Below, one piece after another: positions 52,267 to 62,061 of a DNA stretch of 64,000 nucleotides. The notes beneath the pieces are model-generated. The model had not been told where the DNA came from, did not search any database, and saw only the letters and a program-made list of their open reading frames with translations. A program made the translations under genes and the position numbers. Source of the DNA: Erythrobacter sp. (lineage in GTDB: Bacteria; Pseudomonadota; Alphaproteobacteria; Sphingomonadales; Sphingomonadaceae); NCBI GenBank assembly GCA_027311945.1, contig DAICXZ010000025.1, positions 1 through 64,000 of the forward strand. Reading direction: 5' to 3'. Every line of letters starts with the position of its first letter. The stretch's first letter is position 1.

Positions 52267-53523
<1,257 letters not shown>

Positions 53524-53699
53524 TTTGTCTGTATTTCCAACTAGTTATATCGGGATGCCGGCAGGCCATGGGGCTTGGGGAAAGCGGGCCTTGATCGCTT
53601 CGGACGAGCGATCTGGTGCCGGTTGGTTTGCGCTGAATATTGCCTTGCGCGCCGCCGGTCAATCGGAGACGCGCACGAGCCCTGCAATCGAGCCGAAAA

Positions 53700-54143
53700 T
53701 CAGAACGGCTTGATCACCGCCAGGATCACGATCAGCACCGCGGCCACGCCCGGCACCTCGTTCACGACCCGCAGCGTTTTCTCGCTCAGCGGACGCTCGC
53801 CGCGCGCCATTTTCTTCGCATTGGCAACCATCCAGCCGTGATAGCCGGTGAGCAAAATCACCAGCAGGAACTTGGCGTGAAACCAGCCCTGCATGAATGC
53901 GCCGCTGCTGTAGGCGAGCAGCAGCCCGAACACCCATACCGCAATCATGCTCGGCGTCAGGATCACCTTGCGCAGCAGCCCGCTGCGCTTGGCCCACAGC
54001 GCTTCCTCGGCCGAACCGGGGGCGCTCTCGTGCATGTAGACCATCTGGCGGGGAAGCATGAACAGCCCGGCCATCCAGAAGATCACGAAGATCAGGTGCC
54101 CGGCCTTGAGCCAGTAGTAGATCATCAAGAGGAAATCCTGCAT
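53700..54143 (-). CDS. hemJ: HemJ-type protoporphyrinogen IX oxidase
   Basis: HemJ oxidises protoporphyrinogen IX, the next-to-last heme step, in bacteria lacking HemG/HemY. The 147-residue protein has four membrane helices. WLKAGHLIFVIFWMAGLFMLPRQMVY carries the conserved histidine near the N-terminus; SGAFMQGWFHAKFLLVILLTGYHG has the second histidine and lysine. It sits between hemE and rho on the same strand, in keeping with its pathway. Confidence 0.93.
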   Translation of the reverse strand: MQDFLLMIYYWLKAGHLIFVIFWMAGLFMLPRQMVYMHESAPGSAEEALWAKRSGLLRKVILTPSMIAVWVFGLLLAYSSGAFMQGWFHAKFLLVILLTGYHGWMVANAKKMARGERPLSEKTLRVVNEVPGVAAVLIVILAVIKPF

Positions 54144-54183
54144 GGTGGCCTAGATAGGCGCGCCAAGGGCCTGCGTCATCCCC

Positions 54184-55200
54184 CTATCGACGAAGCACCG
54201 ACAAGGCCTGCTCGACATGCGCGATGGGCGTTTCCTTGTCGATCCCGTGGCCGAGGTTGAACACGTGCGGACGGCCCGAAAAAGCCGCACAGATGCTCTC
54301 CACAGCGCGATCGAGCGCTTCCCCGCCCGCCAGCAGCAACATCGGGTCGAGATTGCCCTGCACGGGCATTCCAGCTGGCAATTCGCGGTTGATCCAGGCC
54401 GGGTCGACCGTTTCATCGACGCCCACGGCATCGACGCCGGTTTCACGGGCATAGGCGGGCAGCTTGCCGCCGGCGCCCTTCGGAAAGCCAATCACCGGCA
54501 CACCGGGCCGCGCCTCATGCAGTCGCGCCGCAAGCCGGGCATTGGGCGCGATCACCCATTGTTCGAACTGCGCGGGGCTGAGGCTTCCGGCCCAGCTGTC
54601 GAACAGTTGCACCGCCTCGGCCCCGGCATCGATCTGGCCGAGGAGGTAGGTGAAGCTCGCCTCCTCGATCGCGCCGATCAGCGAACCGAAGCCTTGCGGA
54701 TCGCGATAGGCGAGCTGGCGGGCGGCGTGGTGATCCTTCGAGCCCTGCCCTGCCACCATGTAGGTCGCCACGGTCCAGGGAGAGCCCGCAAAGCCCAGCA
54801 TGGTCACGTCAGGCTCCAGCATGCCCCGGCACAGGCGCACGGTCTGGTAGATGGTGTCAAACCGCTCTGGCGCGGCTTCCAGACCCTGCCAGGCCGCATC
54901 GACCAGCGGCGGCGCCAGTCGCGGCCCCTCGCCCGCCTCGAACCATAGATCCTGCCCCAGCGCATAGGGAACGATCAGGATGTCAGAAAACAGGATCGCC
55001 CCATCGAAGGCAAACCGGCGCAGCGGCTGCAGCGTGATCTCGGCCGCCGCCTCGCTGTCATAGACCAGCTCAAGAAAGCCGCCCTTTTCGGCCCGCAAAG
55101 CGCGGTATTCCGGGAGATAGCGCCCTGCTTGCCGCATGAACCACACTGGAGGCCGATCCTGGCGCTGACCGTTCAAGGTATCGAGCAAAGGTCCGGGCAT
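54184..55200 (-). CDS. hemE: uroporphyrinogen decarboxylase
   Basis: HemE decarboxylates uroporphyrinogen III to coproporphyrinogen III. The 338-residue TIM barrel has RPPVWFMRQAGRYLPEYR at the N-terminus and ILFSDILIVPYALG with the catalytic aspartate. GFAGSPWTVATYMVAG and NLGHGIDKETP are the other signatures. The start at 55200 is the left edge of the predicted oriC, the typical alphaproteobacterial arrangement. Confidence 0.97.
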   Translation of the reverse strand: MPGPLLDTLNGQRQDRPPVWFMRQAGRYLPEYRALRAEKGGFLELVYDSEAAAEITLQPLRRFAFDGAILFSDILIVPYALGQDLWFEAGEGPRLAPPLVDAAWQGLEAAPERFDTIYQTVRLCRGMLEPDVTMLGFAGSPWTVATYMVAGQGSKDHHAARQLAYRDPQGFGSLIGAIEEASFTYLLGQIDAGAEAVQLFDSWAGSLSPAQFEQWVIAPNARLAARLHEARPGVPVIGFPKGAGGKLPAYARETGVDAVGVDETVDPAWINRELPAGMPVQGNLDPMLLLAGGEALDRAVESICAAFSGRPHVFNLGHGIDKETPIAHVEQALSVLRR

Positions 55201-55497
55201 CGCGAGAGTCCAATCAATATAATAATATTTATAAATAGGATTATGGTGTTTGTAGGCCCTGTGGAAAGCGGGGAAAGCGCAGTTGTCGCGGATTTGTCCC
55301 GCCGCTTCAGGCCTGCCGGGCTGATCGACTCATGCCCTTGCGCTGTCAATCATTGCTTGTCCCCGAAATCCCCAGCCTGTCGACAAGGCGTTGCATCGGG
55401 GGATCACTGGCGGGAGGAAATGGCCGTTAGCGGGGATGAGATTCCATCCCAAGCTTGTCCGCAGCTGCCTCCCGTGGTTTATGCCGGACTTGTCCAC
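55201..55497. other. predicted chromosomal replication origin oriC
   Basis: The 297-bp spacer between divergent hemE and ppsR matches the location of oriC in Caulobacter and other alphaproteobacteria. An AT-rich unwinding-like stretch lies at 55212-55244 in an otherwise GC-rich window. DnaA-box-like motifs are TTGTCCACA at 55490-55498 (8 of 9 to TTATCCACA), TTGTCCGCA at 55455, TGTGGAAAG at 55260 and two weaker TTGTCC copies at 55294 and 55357. No full CtrA double site was seen. The boundary with ppsR is shared by the last box. Confidence 0.82.
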
Positions 55498-56343
55498 ATG
55501 ACCCGTTTGCACCTTCATCTGCTGTCGGATTCAACCGGCGAAACGCTCGAAATGCTGGCGAAAGCTTCGCTGGCGCAGTTCGACGATACCGATGTCGTGC
55601 GCCACTTCTGGCCGATGGTGCGCTCGCTTCAGCACCTCGAACGCATTGTCGACGACTTGAAGGCCAATCCGGGGCTTGTGCTTTATACGCTCGTGAACTC
55701 GGAAATCCGTTCGAGCCTCGAAATGCGCTGCCGCCAGCTTGGCCTGCCGCATGTGGCGGTGCTCGATGCAGTCACGGCGGCGCTGGAAGAACGGCTCGGC
55801 CAGCAGGCGCGCGGACGGCCGGGCAAACAGCACCAGATGGACGAGGCCTATTTCCGCCGGGTGGACGCGATTCAATACACCATCGCACAGGACGACGGGG
55901 TCGGGTTCGATAACTGGGAAGAGGCCGATATCGTCCTTGCCGGGGTATCGCGCACCTCGAAGACGCCGACCTCGATCTATCTTGCCAACCGTGGGTTCAA
56001 GGTCGCCAACATCCCCTTGGTGGTGGAAAGCCCGCCTCCCCCTGCGCTGTTCAAGCTGCGCCGGCCCATGGTGGTCGGCCTCACCACCGCGCCCAAGCGG
56101 CTGATCGAAATCCGCCGCAACCGCCTCTTGTCGCTGAACGAGAGCACCACCACCGCCTATGTCGATGAAGAGCGGGTGGAAAAGGAAGTCGCCTTTGCGC
56201 GCCGCATGTTCGCCGATAACGGCTGGCCGGTGATCGACGTCACCCGCCGCTCGATCGAGGAAACCGCCGCCGCGATCATCAAATTGCACAGCGAGCGCGC
56301 AAATCGTGCCCGCCAACCCCAGGTCGGACCCAAACCGATATGA
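55498..56343 (+). CDS. ppsR: PEP synthase/PPDK regulatory protein (DUF299)
   Basis: The family is a bifunctional serine/threonine kinase and pyrophosphorylase that switches PEP synthase or pyruvate phosphate dikinase. The 281-residue protein has LHLLSDSTGETLEMLAKA near the N-terminus, the P-loop-like GVSRTSKTPTSIYLANRG (about 165-182) and VGLTTAPKRLIEIRRNRL. It is the RP001-type gene that flanks oriC in alphaproteobacteria. ATG 55498 overlaps the last DnaA-box-like motif; a longer in-frame start at 55421 is less likely. Confidence 0.92.
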   Translation: MTRLHLHLLSDSTGETLEMLAKASLAQFDDTDVVRHFWPMVRSLQHLERIVDDLKANPGLVLYTLVNSEIRSSLEMRCRQLGLPHVAVLDAVTAALEERLGQQARGRPGKQHQMDEAYFRRVDAIQYTIAQDDGVGFDNWEEADIVLAGVSRTSKTPTSIYLANRGFKVANIPLVVESPPPPALFKLRRPMVVGLTTAPKRLIEIRRNRLLSLNESTTTAYVDEERVEKEVAFARRMFADNGWPVIDVTRRSIEETAAAIIKLHSERANRARQPQVGPKPI

Positions 56344-56918
56344 TTATCCTTGCCTCCAAGAGCGCCTCGCGCCGTGCCATGCTCGGCGATGCCGGGGTCG
56401 AATTCGACGTTATGCCCGCCGCCATCGACGAGCGCGCGCTTGAAGCCTCGCTGGGCGATGTTCCTCCTGCAAGGGTGGCGCTCGAACTGGCCAAGGCCAA
56501 GGCCCTTTCCATCGACGGCGGCGAAGTGCCGGTGCTGGGGAGCGATTCGGTGCTGTCGGTAAATGGCGAGCGGTTCGACAAGCCGACCAGCCGGGCACAG
56601 GCGGAAGAGCATCTGCGCTATTTCTCCGGCAAGGAGATGGTGCTCGATTCCGCTGCGGCGATTTCCTTGGGCGGCTATGTCCGGTGGGAGCATGGCGCGC
56701 AGGCGCGGCTCTCGGTGCGAACGCTGACCGAGGATTTTATCGAGCGCTATCTGCGCGCCGAGTGGCCCGAGGTGGCCCAGTGCGTCGGCGTGTTCCGCAT
56801 CGAGGCGATGGGCGTGCAGCTGTTCGAGCGGATCGAGGGCGACTATTTCACCGTGCTCGGAATGCCGCTGCTGCCCGTGCTTGGCGCGCTGCGCGAGCTG
56901 GAGGAGCTGCCCGCGTGA
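56340..56918 (+). CDS. maf: Maf family nucleotide pyrophosphatase
   Basis: The 192-residue protein has the Maf signature ILASKSASRRAMLGDAGVEF, then VLGSDSVLSVNGERFDKP and EHLRYFSGKEMVLDSAAAI. GVFRIEAMGVQLFERIEGDYFTVLGMPL closes it. Maf enzymes hydrolyse modified or canonical NTPs. It is coupled to ppsR and aroE by 4-bp overlaps (ATGA, then GTGA). Confidence 0.94.
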   Translation: MIILASKSASRRAMLGDAGVEFDVMPAAIDERALEASLGDVPPARVALELAKAKALSIDGGEVPVLGSDSVLSVNGERFDKPTSRAQAEEHLRYFSGKEMVLDSAAAISLGGYVRWEHGAQARLSVRTLTEDFIERYLRAEWPEVAQCVGVFRIEAMGVQLFERIEGDYFTVLGMPLLPVLGALRELEELPA

Positions 56919-57775
56919 GTCGCCCTTACGCCGAAGTTATCGGCGACCCGATTGCCCAGTCGAAATCGCCATTAATTCATGGCCATTGGCTCGAGAAGGC
57001 CGGGATTGGCGCCGAGTACCGCCATTGCCGCGTGGCGATGGAGGATGTGGCGACCTATCTCGCCGAACGTCGCGCCGATCCCGCGTGGCGCGGCTGCAAC
57101 GTCACCATGCCGCACAAGCTGGCGGTGATGGAGCATCTCGACGCGATCGAGGAACCGGCCCGCTCGATTGGCGCGGTGAACACGATCTATCGCGGCGAGG
57201 ACGGCACCTTGCGCGGCACCAACACCGATGCGCCCGGTTTCCTCGAGCCATTGCGCCCGCTGCTGGATGAGCAACACCTGTTCCGCATGGCGCGCATTCT
57301 CGGCACCGGCGGTGCGGCGCGGGCCATCGTCAAGGCTCTGGCCGACGAGGGCTTTACACTGGTGCTCGCCGGGCGCGATCCCGACAAGGCCCGCCGCCTG
57401 CTTGACGAGCTTGCGCCTAAGGGCGAGCACCATGCCATCGACCTTGCGCACTTCGCCGATCCGACTGACTTCGCTTTCGACGACCGCGAGGGCCTGCTCG
57501 ACCTGGTGGTCAACGCCAGCCCGCTCGGCATGACCGGCCAGCCGCCGCTGCATTTCGACTTCAGCCACGCGCCGCCGGGCGCGCTGGCCTATGATATCGT
57601 GACCAGCCCGCTCGATACGCCCTTCCTGCAAGAGGCCCGTGCGGGAGGTTTGCCGACGGTTGACGGGCTTTCGATGCTGATCGGGCAGGCCGCCGTGGCC
57701 TTCGCATATTTCTTCGGCCAGAAACCCCCGCGCGACAAGGGCGATGCCGAGCTGCGCGCCATGCTCACCGTATGA
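56915..57775 (+). CDS. aroE: shikimate dehydrogenase
   Basis: AroE reduces 3-dehydroshikimate to shikimate with NADPH. The 286-residue protein has AEVIGDPIAQSKSPLIHGHWL, the catalytic lysine in GCNVTMPHKLAV, and RSIGAVNTIYR with the second shikimate contact. ILGTGGAARAIVKAL is the NADP motif, and LVVNASPLGM and VDGLSMLIGQA follow. The start is a GTG at 56915 overlapping the maf stop. The stop overlaps coaE. Confidence 0.96.
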   Translation: MSRPYAEVIGDPIAQSKSPLIHGHWLEKAGIGAEYRHCRVAMEDVATYLAERRADPAWRGCNVTMPHKLAVMEHLDAIEEPARSIGAVNTIYRGEDGTLRGTNTDAPGFLEPLRPLLDEQHLFRMARILGTGGAARAIVKALADEGFTLVLAGRDPDKARRLLDELAPKGEHHAIDLAHFADPTDFAFDDREGLLDLVVNASPLGMTGQPPLHFDFSHAPPGALAYDIVTSPLDTPFLQEARAGGLPTVDGLSMLIGQAAVAFAYFFGQKPPRDKGDAELRAMLTV

Positions 57776-58362
57776 GTGACGGCCCGATCCTGCTCGGCCT
57801 CACCGGCTCGATCGGCATGGGCAAGAGCACTGTGGCGCAGATGTTTGCCGATCTCGGCGTTCCGGTGTTCGATGCCGACGCCGAGGTGCGCGCGATGCAG
57901 GGCCCCGGCGGCAGCCTTCTCGCGGCGATTGAGGCGGAGTTTCCCGGCTCCACCGACGAGAACGGTGTGCGCCGCGAAGCCCTCGGCGCGCGGGTGTTCA
58001 GCGATGCGGAGGCGCTCGCGCGGCTTGAGGCTATCGTTCACCCGGCGGTCGCAGCGAAGCGGCGCGAGTTTCTGCTGCGCAATATGGATGCGCCGGTATT
58101 GCTGTTCGATATTCCGCTGCTGTTCGAAAAGGGCGCGGACTATGTCGAGCGTAGCGTGGTCGTCTCCGCCCTGCCTGAGGTGCAGCGCGCAAGGGTGCTT
58201 GCCCGCCCCGGCATGACCAAGGAGAAGTTCGCCGCCATCCTCGCCGCGCAAATGCCCGATGCGAAGAAGCGCGAACGCGCCGACTATGTGATCGACACGG
58301 GCCTTCCCCTCGATGAAACGCGCGCGCAGGTCGGCGAATTGCTCGCCAACCTCATTGCATAG
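57772..58362 (+). CDS. coaE: dephospho-CoA kinase
   Basis: CoaE phosphorylates dephospho-CoA in the last step of coenzyme A synthesis. The 196-residue P-loop kinase has GLTGSIGMGKSTVAQMFADLGVPVFDAD and DIPLLFEKGAD as substrate loop. RPGMTKEKFAAILAAQMPDAKKRERADYVIDTG forms the lid and end. It is joined to aroE by ATGA and leads to dnaQ, the conserved order. Confidence 0.96.
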   Translation: MSDGPILLGLTGSIGMGKSTVAQMFADLGVPVFDADAEVRAMQGPGGSLLAAIEAEFPGSTDENGVRREALGARVFSDAEALARLEAIVHPAVAAKRREFLLRNMDAPVLLFDIPLLFEKGADYVERSVVVSALPEVQRARVLARPGMTKEKFAAILAAQMPDAKKRERADYVIDTGLPLDETRAQVGELLANLIA

Positions 58363-58398
58363 TTGCAACGGCAACCACGAAGGCAGATAACGAGTCTT

Positions 58399-59085
58399 AT
58401 GCGCGAGATCGTGTTTGATACCGAAACCACCGGCCTTGACCCGCAAACCGGGGATCGACTGGTCGAAATCGGCTGCATCGAGATCGTCAACCGCATCCCC
58501 ACGGGCGCCACATTCCACGCCTATTTCAATCCCCAGCGCGACATGCCGATGGAGGCGGAGCGGGTGCACGGCCTGTCAGCCACGTTCCTGGCCGACAAGC
58601 CGCTGTTTGGCGAACGCGCGAGCGAGCTGCTCGACTTTATCGGCGATGCGCCGCTGGTGGCGCACAATGCGCAGTTCGACTTCGGCTTCCTCAATTTCGA
58701 GCTGACAGCCATCGACCTCGCCCCGGTCGGGCATGATCGGATGATCGATACGCTGGCCATCGCCCGCAAACGCCATCCCGGCGCGAAGCACACGCTCGAT
58801 GCGCTCTGCTCGCGCTACGGGGTCGATCGCAGCCACCGCGTATTGCACGGCGCGCTGCTTGATGCCGAGCTGCTGGCGCAGGTCTATGTCGAGCTGATGG
58901 GTGGCCGGCAAATCGGGCTTGGCCTCGCGGTCGATCAGGGCACAGAGGTCGAGCGCAGCGCCAGCATCTTTGTCCCGAAACTGCGCGAACATCGGCCAGC
59001 CCGCCCCCATTTTGCGACCGATGACGAAATTACGCGTCATAAGGAGTTTCTGAAAACAATAAGTTCACCTCTCTGGACGCAATGA
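58399..59085 (+). CDS. dnaQ: DNA polymerase III epsilon subunit (3'-5' proofreading exonuclease)
   Basis: The 228-residue DEDDh exonuclease has the metal residues in FDTETTGLD (D7, E9), HNAQFDFGFL and HRVLHGALLDAELLAQVY. The C-terminal linker and tail bind the polymerase alpha subunit. The ATG at 58399 is chosen over an upstream in-frame ATG at 58363. It is the last gene of the oriC-proximal + strand group; secB, often next in other alphaproteobacteria, is replaced by hpf here. Confidence 0.95.
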   Translation: MREIVFDTETTGLDPQTGDRLVEIGCIEIVNRIPTGATFHAYFNPQRDMPMEAERVHGLSATFLADKPLFGERASELLDFIGDAPLVAHNAQFDFGFLNFELTAIDLAPVGHDRMIDTLAIARKRHPGAKHTLDALCSRYGVDRSHRVLHGALLDAELLAQVYVELMGGRQIGLGLAVDQGTEVERSASIFVPKLREHRPARPHFATDDEITRHKEFLKTISSPLWTQ

Positions 59086-59134
59086 GGTGTCGTACCCATA
59101 TCGGGTAGGTACAAGTAGAAGCAGGAGAAGTCTT

Positions 59135-59710
59135 ATGGATATTCGTGTGTCGGGCCACCAGGTGGATACCGGTTCAGCGCTGCAGGAGCATGCCTCCGAC
59201 CGCCTTACCACGATCGTCGACAAGCACTTCAGTCGCGCGCTTTCCTCGACCGTCACCTTCGGCAAGGCACCGGCGAACGCTTTCGCTGCCGACATCATCC
59301 TGCACGTCAATCATGGCCTGATCCTCAAAAGCCGCGGCCAGGCGCACGATGCGCACCAGGCCTTTGATCAAGCAGCGGAGAAGATCGAGAAGCAGCTGCG
59401 CCGCTACAAGCGTCGGCTGAAGGATCACCACGAACAGGCCACCCACGCCGCGCGCGAGGAAGAAGCCGCCTACACCGTGTTCGCGCCGTTCGAGGATAAT
59501 GACAACGCCGATGAAGACGTGGGCGAGGATGCGCCCGCGATCATCGCCGAAACCAGCATCGACGTGCCCGAAGTGAGCGTGGCCGATGCGGTGATGCTGC
59601 TTGACCTGCGGCACACAAATGCCTTGTTTTTCAAAAACGCTGGCACCGGACGTCATAATATGGTCTATCGCCGCGAAGACGGTGCTGTTGGCTGGGTCGA
59701 ACCCTCCTGA
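59135..59710 (+). CDS. hpf: long-form ribosome hibernation promoting factor
   Basis: HPF dimerises 70S ribosomes in stationary phase. The 191-residue long form has the N-terminal beta-alpha-beta domain (DIRVSGHQVDTGSALQEHASDRL, HVNHGLILKSRG, DAHQAFDQAAEKIEKQLRRYKRRL). The C-terminal dimerisation domain is VMLLDLRHTNALFFKNAGTGRHNMVYRRED. AGGAG lies 9 nt before the ATG at 59135. The 49 bp upstream of the start holds a small hairpin (GTACC/GGTAC, 59092-59112). Confidence 0.95.
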   Translation: MDIRVSGHQVDTGSALQEHASDRLTTIVDKHFSRALSSTVTFGKAPANAFAADIILHVNHGLILKSRGQAHDAHQAFDQAAEKIEKQLRRYKRRLKDHHEQATHAAREEEAAYTVFAPFEDNDNADEDVGEDAPAIIAETSIDVPEVSVADAVMLLDLRHTNALFFKNAGTGRHNMVYRREDGAVGWVEPS

Positions 59711-59768
59711 TAGCCTGATCGGGCCTTTCGTCGATGGTGTAAGGTTCCCGTCATAGCTAAGCGACTAT

Positions 59769-59800
59769 AGGGGGCCGCATCCAGCTGGATGCGGCCCCCT
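59769..59800. repeat. perfect 32-bp palindrome between hpf and ptsN
   Basis: Every base of 59769-59800 pairs with its mirror partner, giving two uninterrupted 16-base arms with no spacer. It lies 58 bp past the hpf stop and 50 bp before ptsN. No T-run follows either strand. It could form a cruciform or RNA hairpin, act as a terminator, or be a binding site. Confidence 0.85.
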
Positions 59801-59849
59801 GAGCCGGGGCTGAAACAGCGGCCTCGCGGAAGAACGAAACCACAAGACC

Positions 59850-60311
59850 ATGCATGCCACCTTCGCCATGAACCCGCAGTCGGTCGACATCGTCGATGCG
59901 GCCACCAAGGATGACATCCTTGAGCAATTGAGCAACCTGTTCTCGCGCGCCTACGAGCTCGACGCGGCTCAGGTGCTTGAGGCACTGGTTGAGCGGGAGA
60001 GTCTCGGCAGCACCGGCTTCGGTCGCGGTGTGGCCATTCCCCATGCACGCATCTCCGGTATCAAGCGGCCAATTGCGGCGCTGCTGCGGCTGAAGCGGCC
60101 GGCTGATTTCGCCGCTGCCGATGGCATGCCGGTCGATCTCGTGTTCGGCCTGCTCTCGCCCGAGGGTAGCGGCGCCATGCACCTCTATGCTCTGGCCGAG
60201 ATTTCGCGCCTGATGCGCGATGAGGAAGTCCGCGAAGCTCTGAGCGAAGCCCCTGACGGTGAGGCGCTTTATGGCCTGCTCACCAATGCGTCGGACCGTG
60301 ACGCCGCCTGA
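59850..60311 (+). CDS. ptsN: nitrogen PTS EIIA component PtsN
   Basis: PtsN is the phosphoryl acceptor of the nitrogen-related phosphotransferase system and regulates potassium, nitrogen or carbon responses. The 153-residue EIIA domain has the phosphorylated histidine H65 in VAIPHARISGI. LEALVERESLGSTGFGRG and DLVFGLLSPEGSGAMHLYALAEIS are also typical. An ATG at 59868 is the alternative start. The gene often follows hpf in proteobacteria. The downstream thioesterase gene overlaps it. Confidence 0.94.
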   Translation: MHATFAMNPQSVDIVDAATKDDILEQLSNLFSRAYELDAAQVLEALVERESLGSTGFGRGVAIPHARISGIKRPIAALLRLKRPADFAAADGMPVDLVFGLLSPEGSGAMHLYALAEISRLMRDEEVREALSEAPDGEALYGLLTNASDRDAA

Positions 60312-60780
60312 TCGCGTGGCTCCCGCTTCGGCGAGCGGAGCGCAGGCGCATTATCGCGCGCTCGAGCATCTCTATGCTTCGGCCCCGATCAACGACCTGT
60401 TCGATTCGCGGCTTGAAATCACTTCGCCGGGCGTGGCGCGGATTGCTTTCGAGGTCGACGATCGGGTCTATCATGCCGCTGGCGCCGCGCATGGCACGAT
60501 CTATTTCAAGATGCTCGACGATGCGGCCTTCTATGCCGCCAACTCGCTGGTGTCGGACCGCTTTTTGCTGACCACGGGCTTCAATCTCCATTTCACCAAG
60601 CCTGTGCGCGCGGGCAAGGTCGTGGCCGAGGGGCGCTGGATCAGCGGCAAGCGCCGCGTGTTCATCGCCGAGGCGCACCTGACCGACGAAGAGGGCGATG
60701 AGATCGGCCGGGGCACCGGCACCTTCATGCGCTCGCGTATCGCGTTGTCGGGCCTCGACGGCTACCGGCTGCAGGGCTGA
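60298..60780 (+). CDS. PaaI-type hotdog-fold thioesterase
   Basis: The protein of about 160 residues has a hotdog fold: YASAPINDLFDSRLEITSPGVARIAFEVDD, then the AAGAAHGTIYFKMLDDAAFYAAN helix and LTTGFNLHFTKPVRAGKVVAEGR. It hydrolyses an acyl-CoA of unknown identity. The start may be ATG 60286, GTG 60298 or GTG 60316; no ribosome site settles it. Any of the first two overlaps ptsN. Confidence 0.88.
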   Translation: MTPPDRVAPASASGAQAHYRALEHLYASAPINDLFDSRLEITSPGVARIAFEVDDRVYHAAGAAHGTIYFKMLDDAAFYAANSLVSDRFLLTTGFNLHFTKPVRAGKVVAEGRWISGKRRVFIAEAHLTDEEGDEIGRGTGTFMRSRIALSGLDGYRLQG

Positions 60781-60792
60781 GGCGGGCGCGGC

Positions 60793-61119
60793 TTGGAAAC
60801 GGCGCGAATCCCCGCCCACCTCGAAGTGAGCGGGCTGCTGCGTGCGGTGGGGGCGCGTGGAGGCTTTGGCACGGTGCTCGCCAAGGGAGAACGCGAGGCC
60901 GGGACATTGCTGGTCATCTGTTGCCATAGAGGCACAAACGGTTGCCTGTTTGAACGAATGCCGCAGCTGGATGGTACCCGCAAGTGGACCGCGATCAAGC
61001 AGGAAAACCCTGAAAATCCGTCAGAAATTATGGAATACTGGCAGCGTCGCAAACGCCAGGACGACGACCTGTGGGTTATCGAGCTGGATCATCCCGAGGC
61101 GGAACAACTGCTCATTTAG
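60793..61119 (+). CDS. DUF1491 family protein
   Basis: The 108-residue protein has the DUF1491 arrangement: HLEVSGLLRAVGARGGFGTVLAKGEREAGTLLVICC, then WTAIKQENPENPSEIMEYWQRRKRQDDDLWVIELDHPEAE. The family is restricted to alphaproteobacteria and has no known role. The apparent start is a TTG at 60793 with GAGGCGG upstream; no ATG precedes the conserved part. Confidence 0.82.
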   Translation: METARIPAHLEVSGLLRAVGARGGFGTVLAKGEREAGTLLVICCHRGTNGCLFERMPQLDGTRKWTAIKQENPENPSEIMEYWQRRKRQDDDLWVIELDHPEAEQLLI

Positions 61120-61218
61120 CAGTGCGCACAGGTTGACATTCAAATTACGAGGGCTATTTGGCCCGCGCCTTTCCTGAAGAAGCGTAAACCATGACCATCG
61201 GCATTTCGGCCGATCGAT

Positions 61219-62013
61219 GTGGTGCGCAGACGGGGAGACGCCGCCGGGCCACCGCAACAGGATGTGGCCTTGCCGAGCGCACATGGATCGCGCTGGCAAG
61301 CCTTTGGCCCGGACTGGCTTCTCACCGCCATGGTAACGGGATACATGACTGCAGGTTATTTTCGCGCCGGGGCGATTGTCTCGGCCGTGACACTGTTTGG
61401 CGCGACCATTGGCACGATTGCCGAAGGCGCGAGAGCCCAGGATCAGGGCGTGGGCAATGAGCCCCAGATGATCGATCAGATTCCGTCCGACGCCGCCCCT
61501 GCCAACGAAGTACGCTTCGTGGCCAGCCCGGTGGTCCAGGACACCGCCGACGAGGCCGAAGATGCGCCAGCCATCGTGCTGCCGCCGGTCGATGTCAGCA
61601 ACCTGCGCGAACTGGTCGCGCAGACCGAAACCGGCGACGTACTGACCGACGACCTCAAATGCCTGGCGCAGGCCGTCTACTTCGAATCGCGCGGCGAACC
61701 GCTGGCGGGCCAGCTGGCCGTGGCCCGTGTTGTCATCAACCGTGCCGAGAGTGCCTCGTTCCCCGACAGCTATTGCAGTGTCGTCAAGCAGCGTGCGCAA
61801 TTCTCGTTCGTGCGCGGTGGTCGCATTCCCGAGCCTAATCGCAGCTCAGCCGCATGGCAGCGCGCCAAGGCCATCGCCCATATCGCCGAAAGCGATATGT
61901 GGGCCAGCGATGCCGGTGATGCGCTCTATTTCCACGCCACCCGCGTGAATCCGCGCTGGGCACGCACCAAGGTGGCCCGGGCGACCATCGACAGCCACAT
62001 CTTCTATCGTTGA
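61219..62013 (+). CDS. SleB-like cell wall hydrolase
   Basis: The protein ends with a Hydrolase_2/SleB domain (about 140-264): CLAQAVYFESRGEPLAGQLAVARVVINRAES, SYCSVVKQRAQFSFVR and GDALYFHATRVNPRWA. The catalytic glutamate is in YFESRGE. It should cleave peptidoglycan in the periplasm, since a hydrophobic export segment (AGAIVSAVTLFGATIGTIAEGARA) precedes. The N-terminus is uncertain: GTG 61219 gives 264 residues, ATG 61330 gives 227. An ATG at 61191 with a better context is in another frame. Confidence 0.82.
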   Translation: MVRRRGDAAGPPQQDVALPSAHGSRWQAFGPDWLLTAMVTGYMTAGYFRAGAIVSAVTLFGATIGTIAEGARAQDQGVGNEPQMIDQIPSDAAPANEVRFVASPVVQDTADEAEDAPAIVLPPVDVSNLRELVAQTETGDVLTDDLKCLAQAVYFESRGEPLAGQLAVARVVINRAESASFPDSYCSVVKQRAQFSFVRGGRIPEPNRSSAAWQRAKAIAHIAESDMWASDAGDALYFHATRVNPRWARTKVARATIDSHIFYR

Positions 62014-62061
62014 GGTAGCGAGCGGGGCCTGAGCGCCCTGCCCGCCCGCCTTTACACAGGG

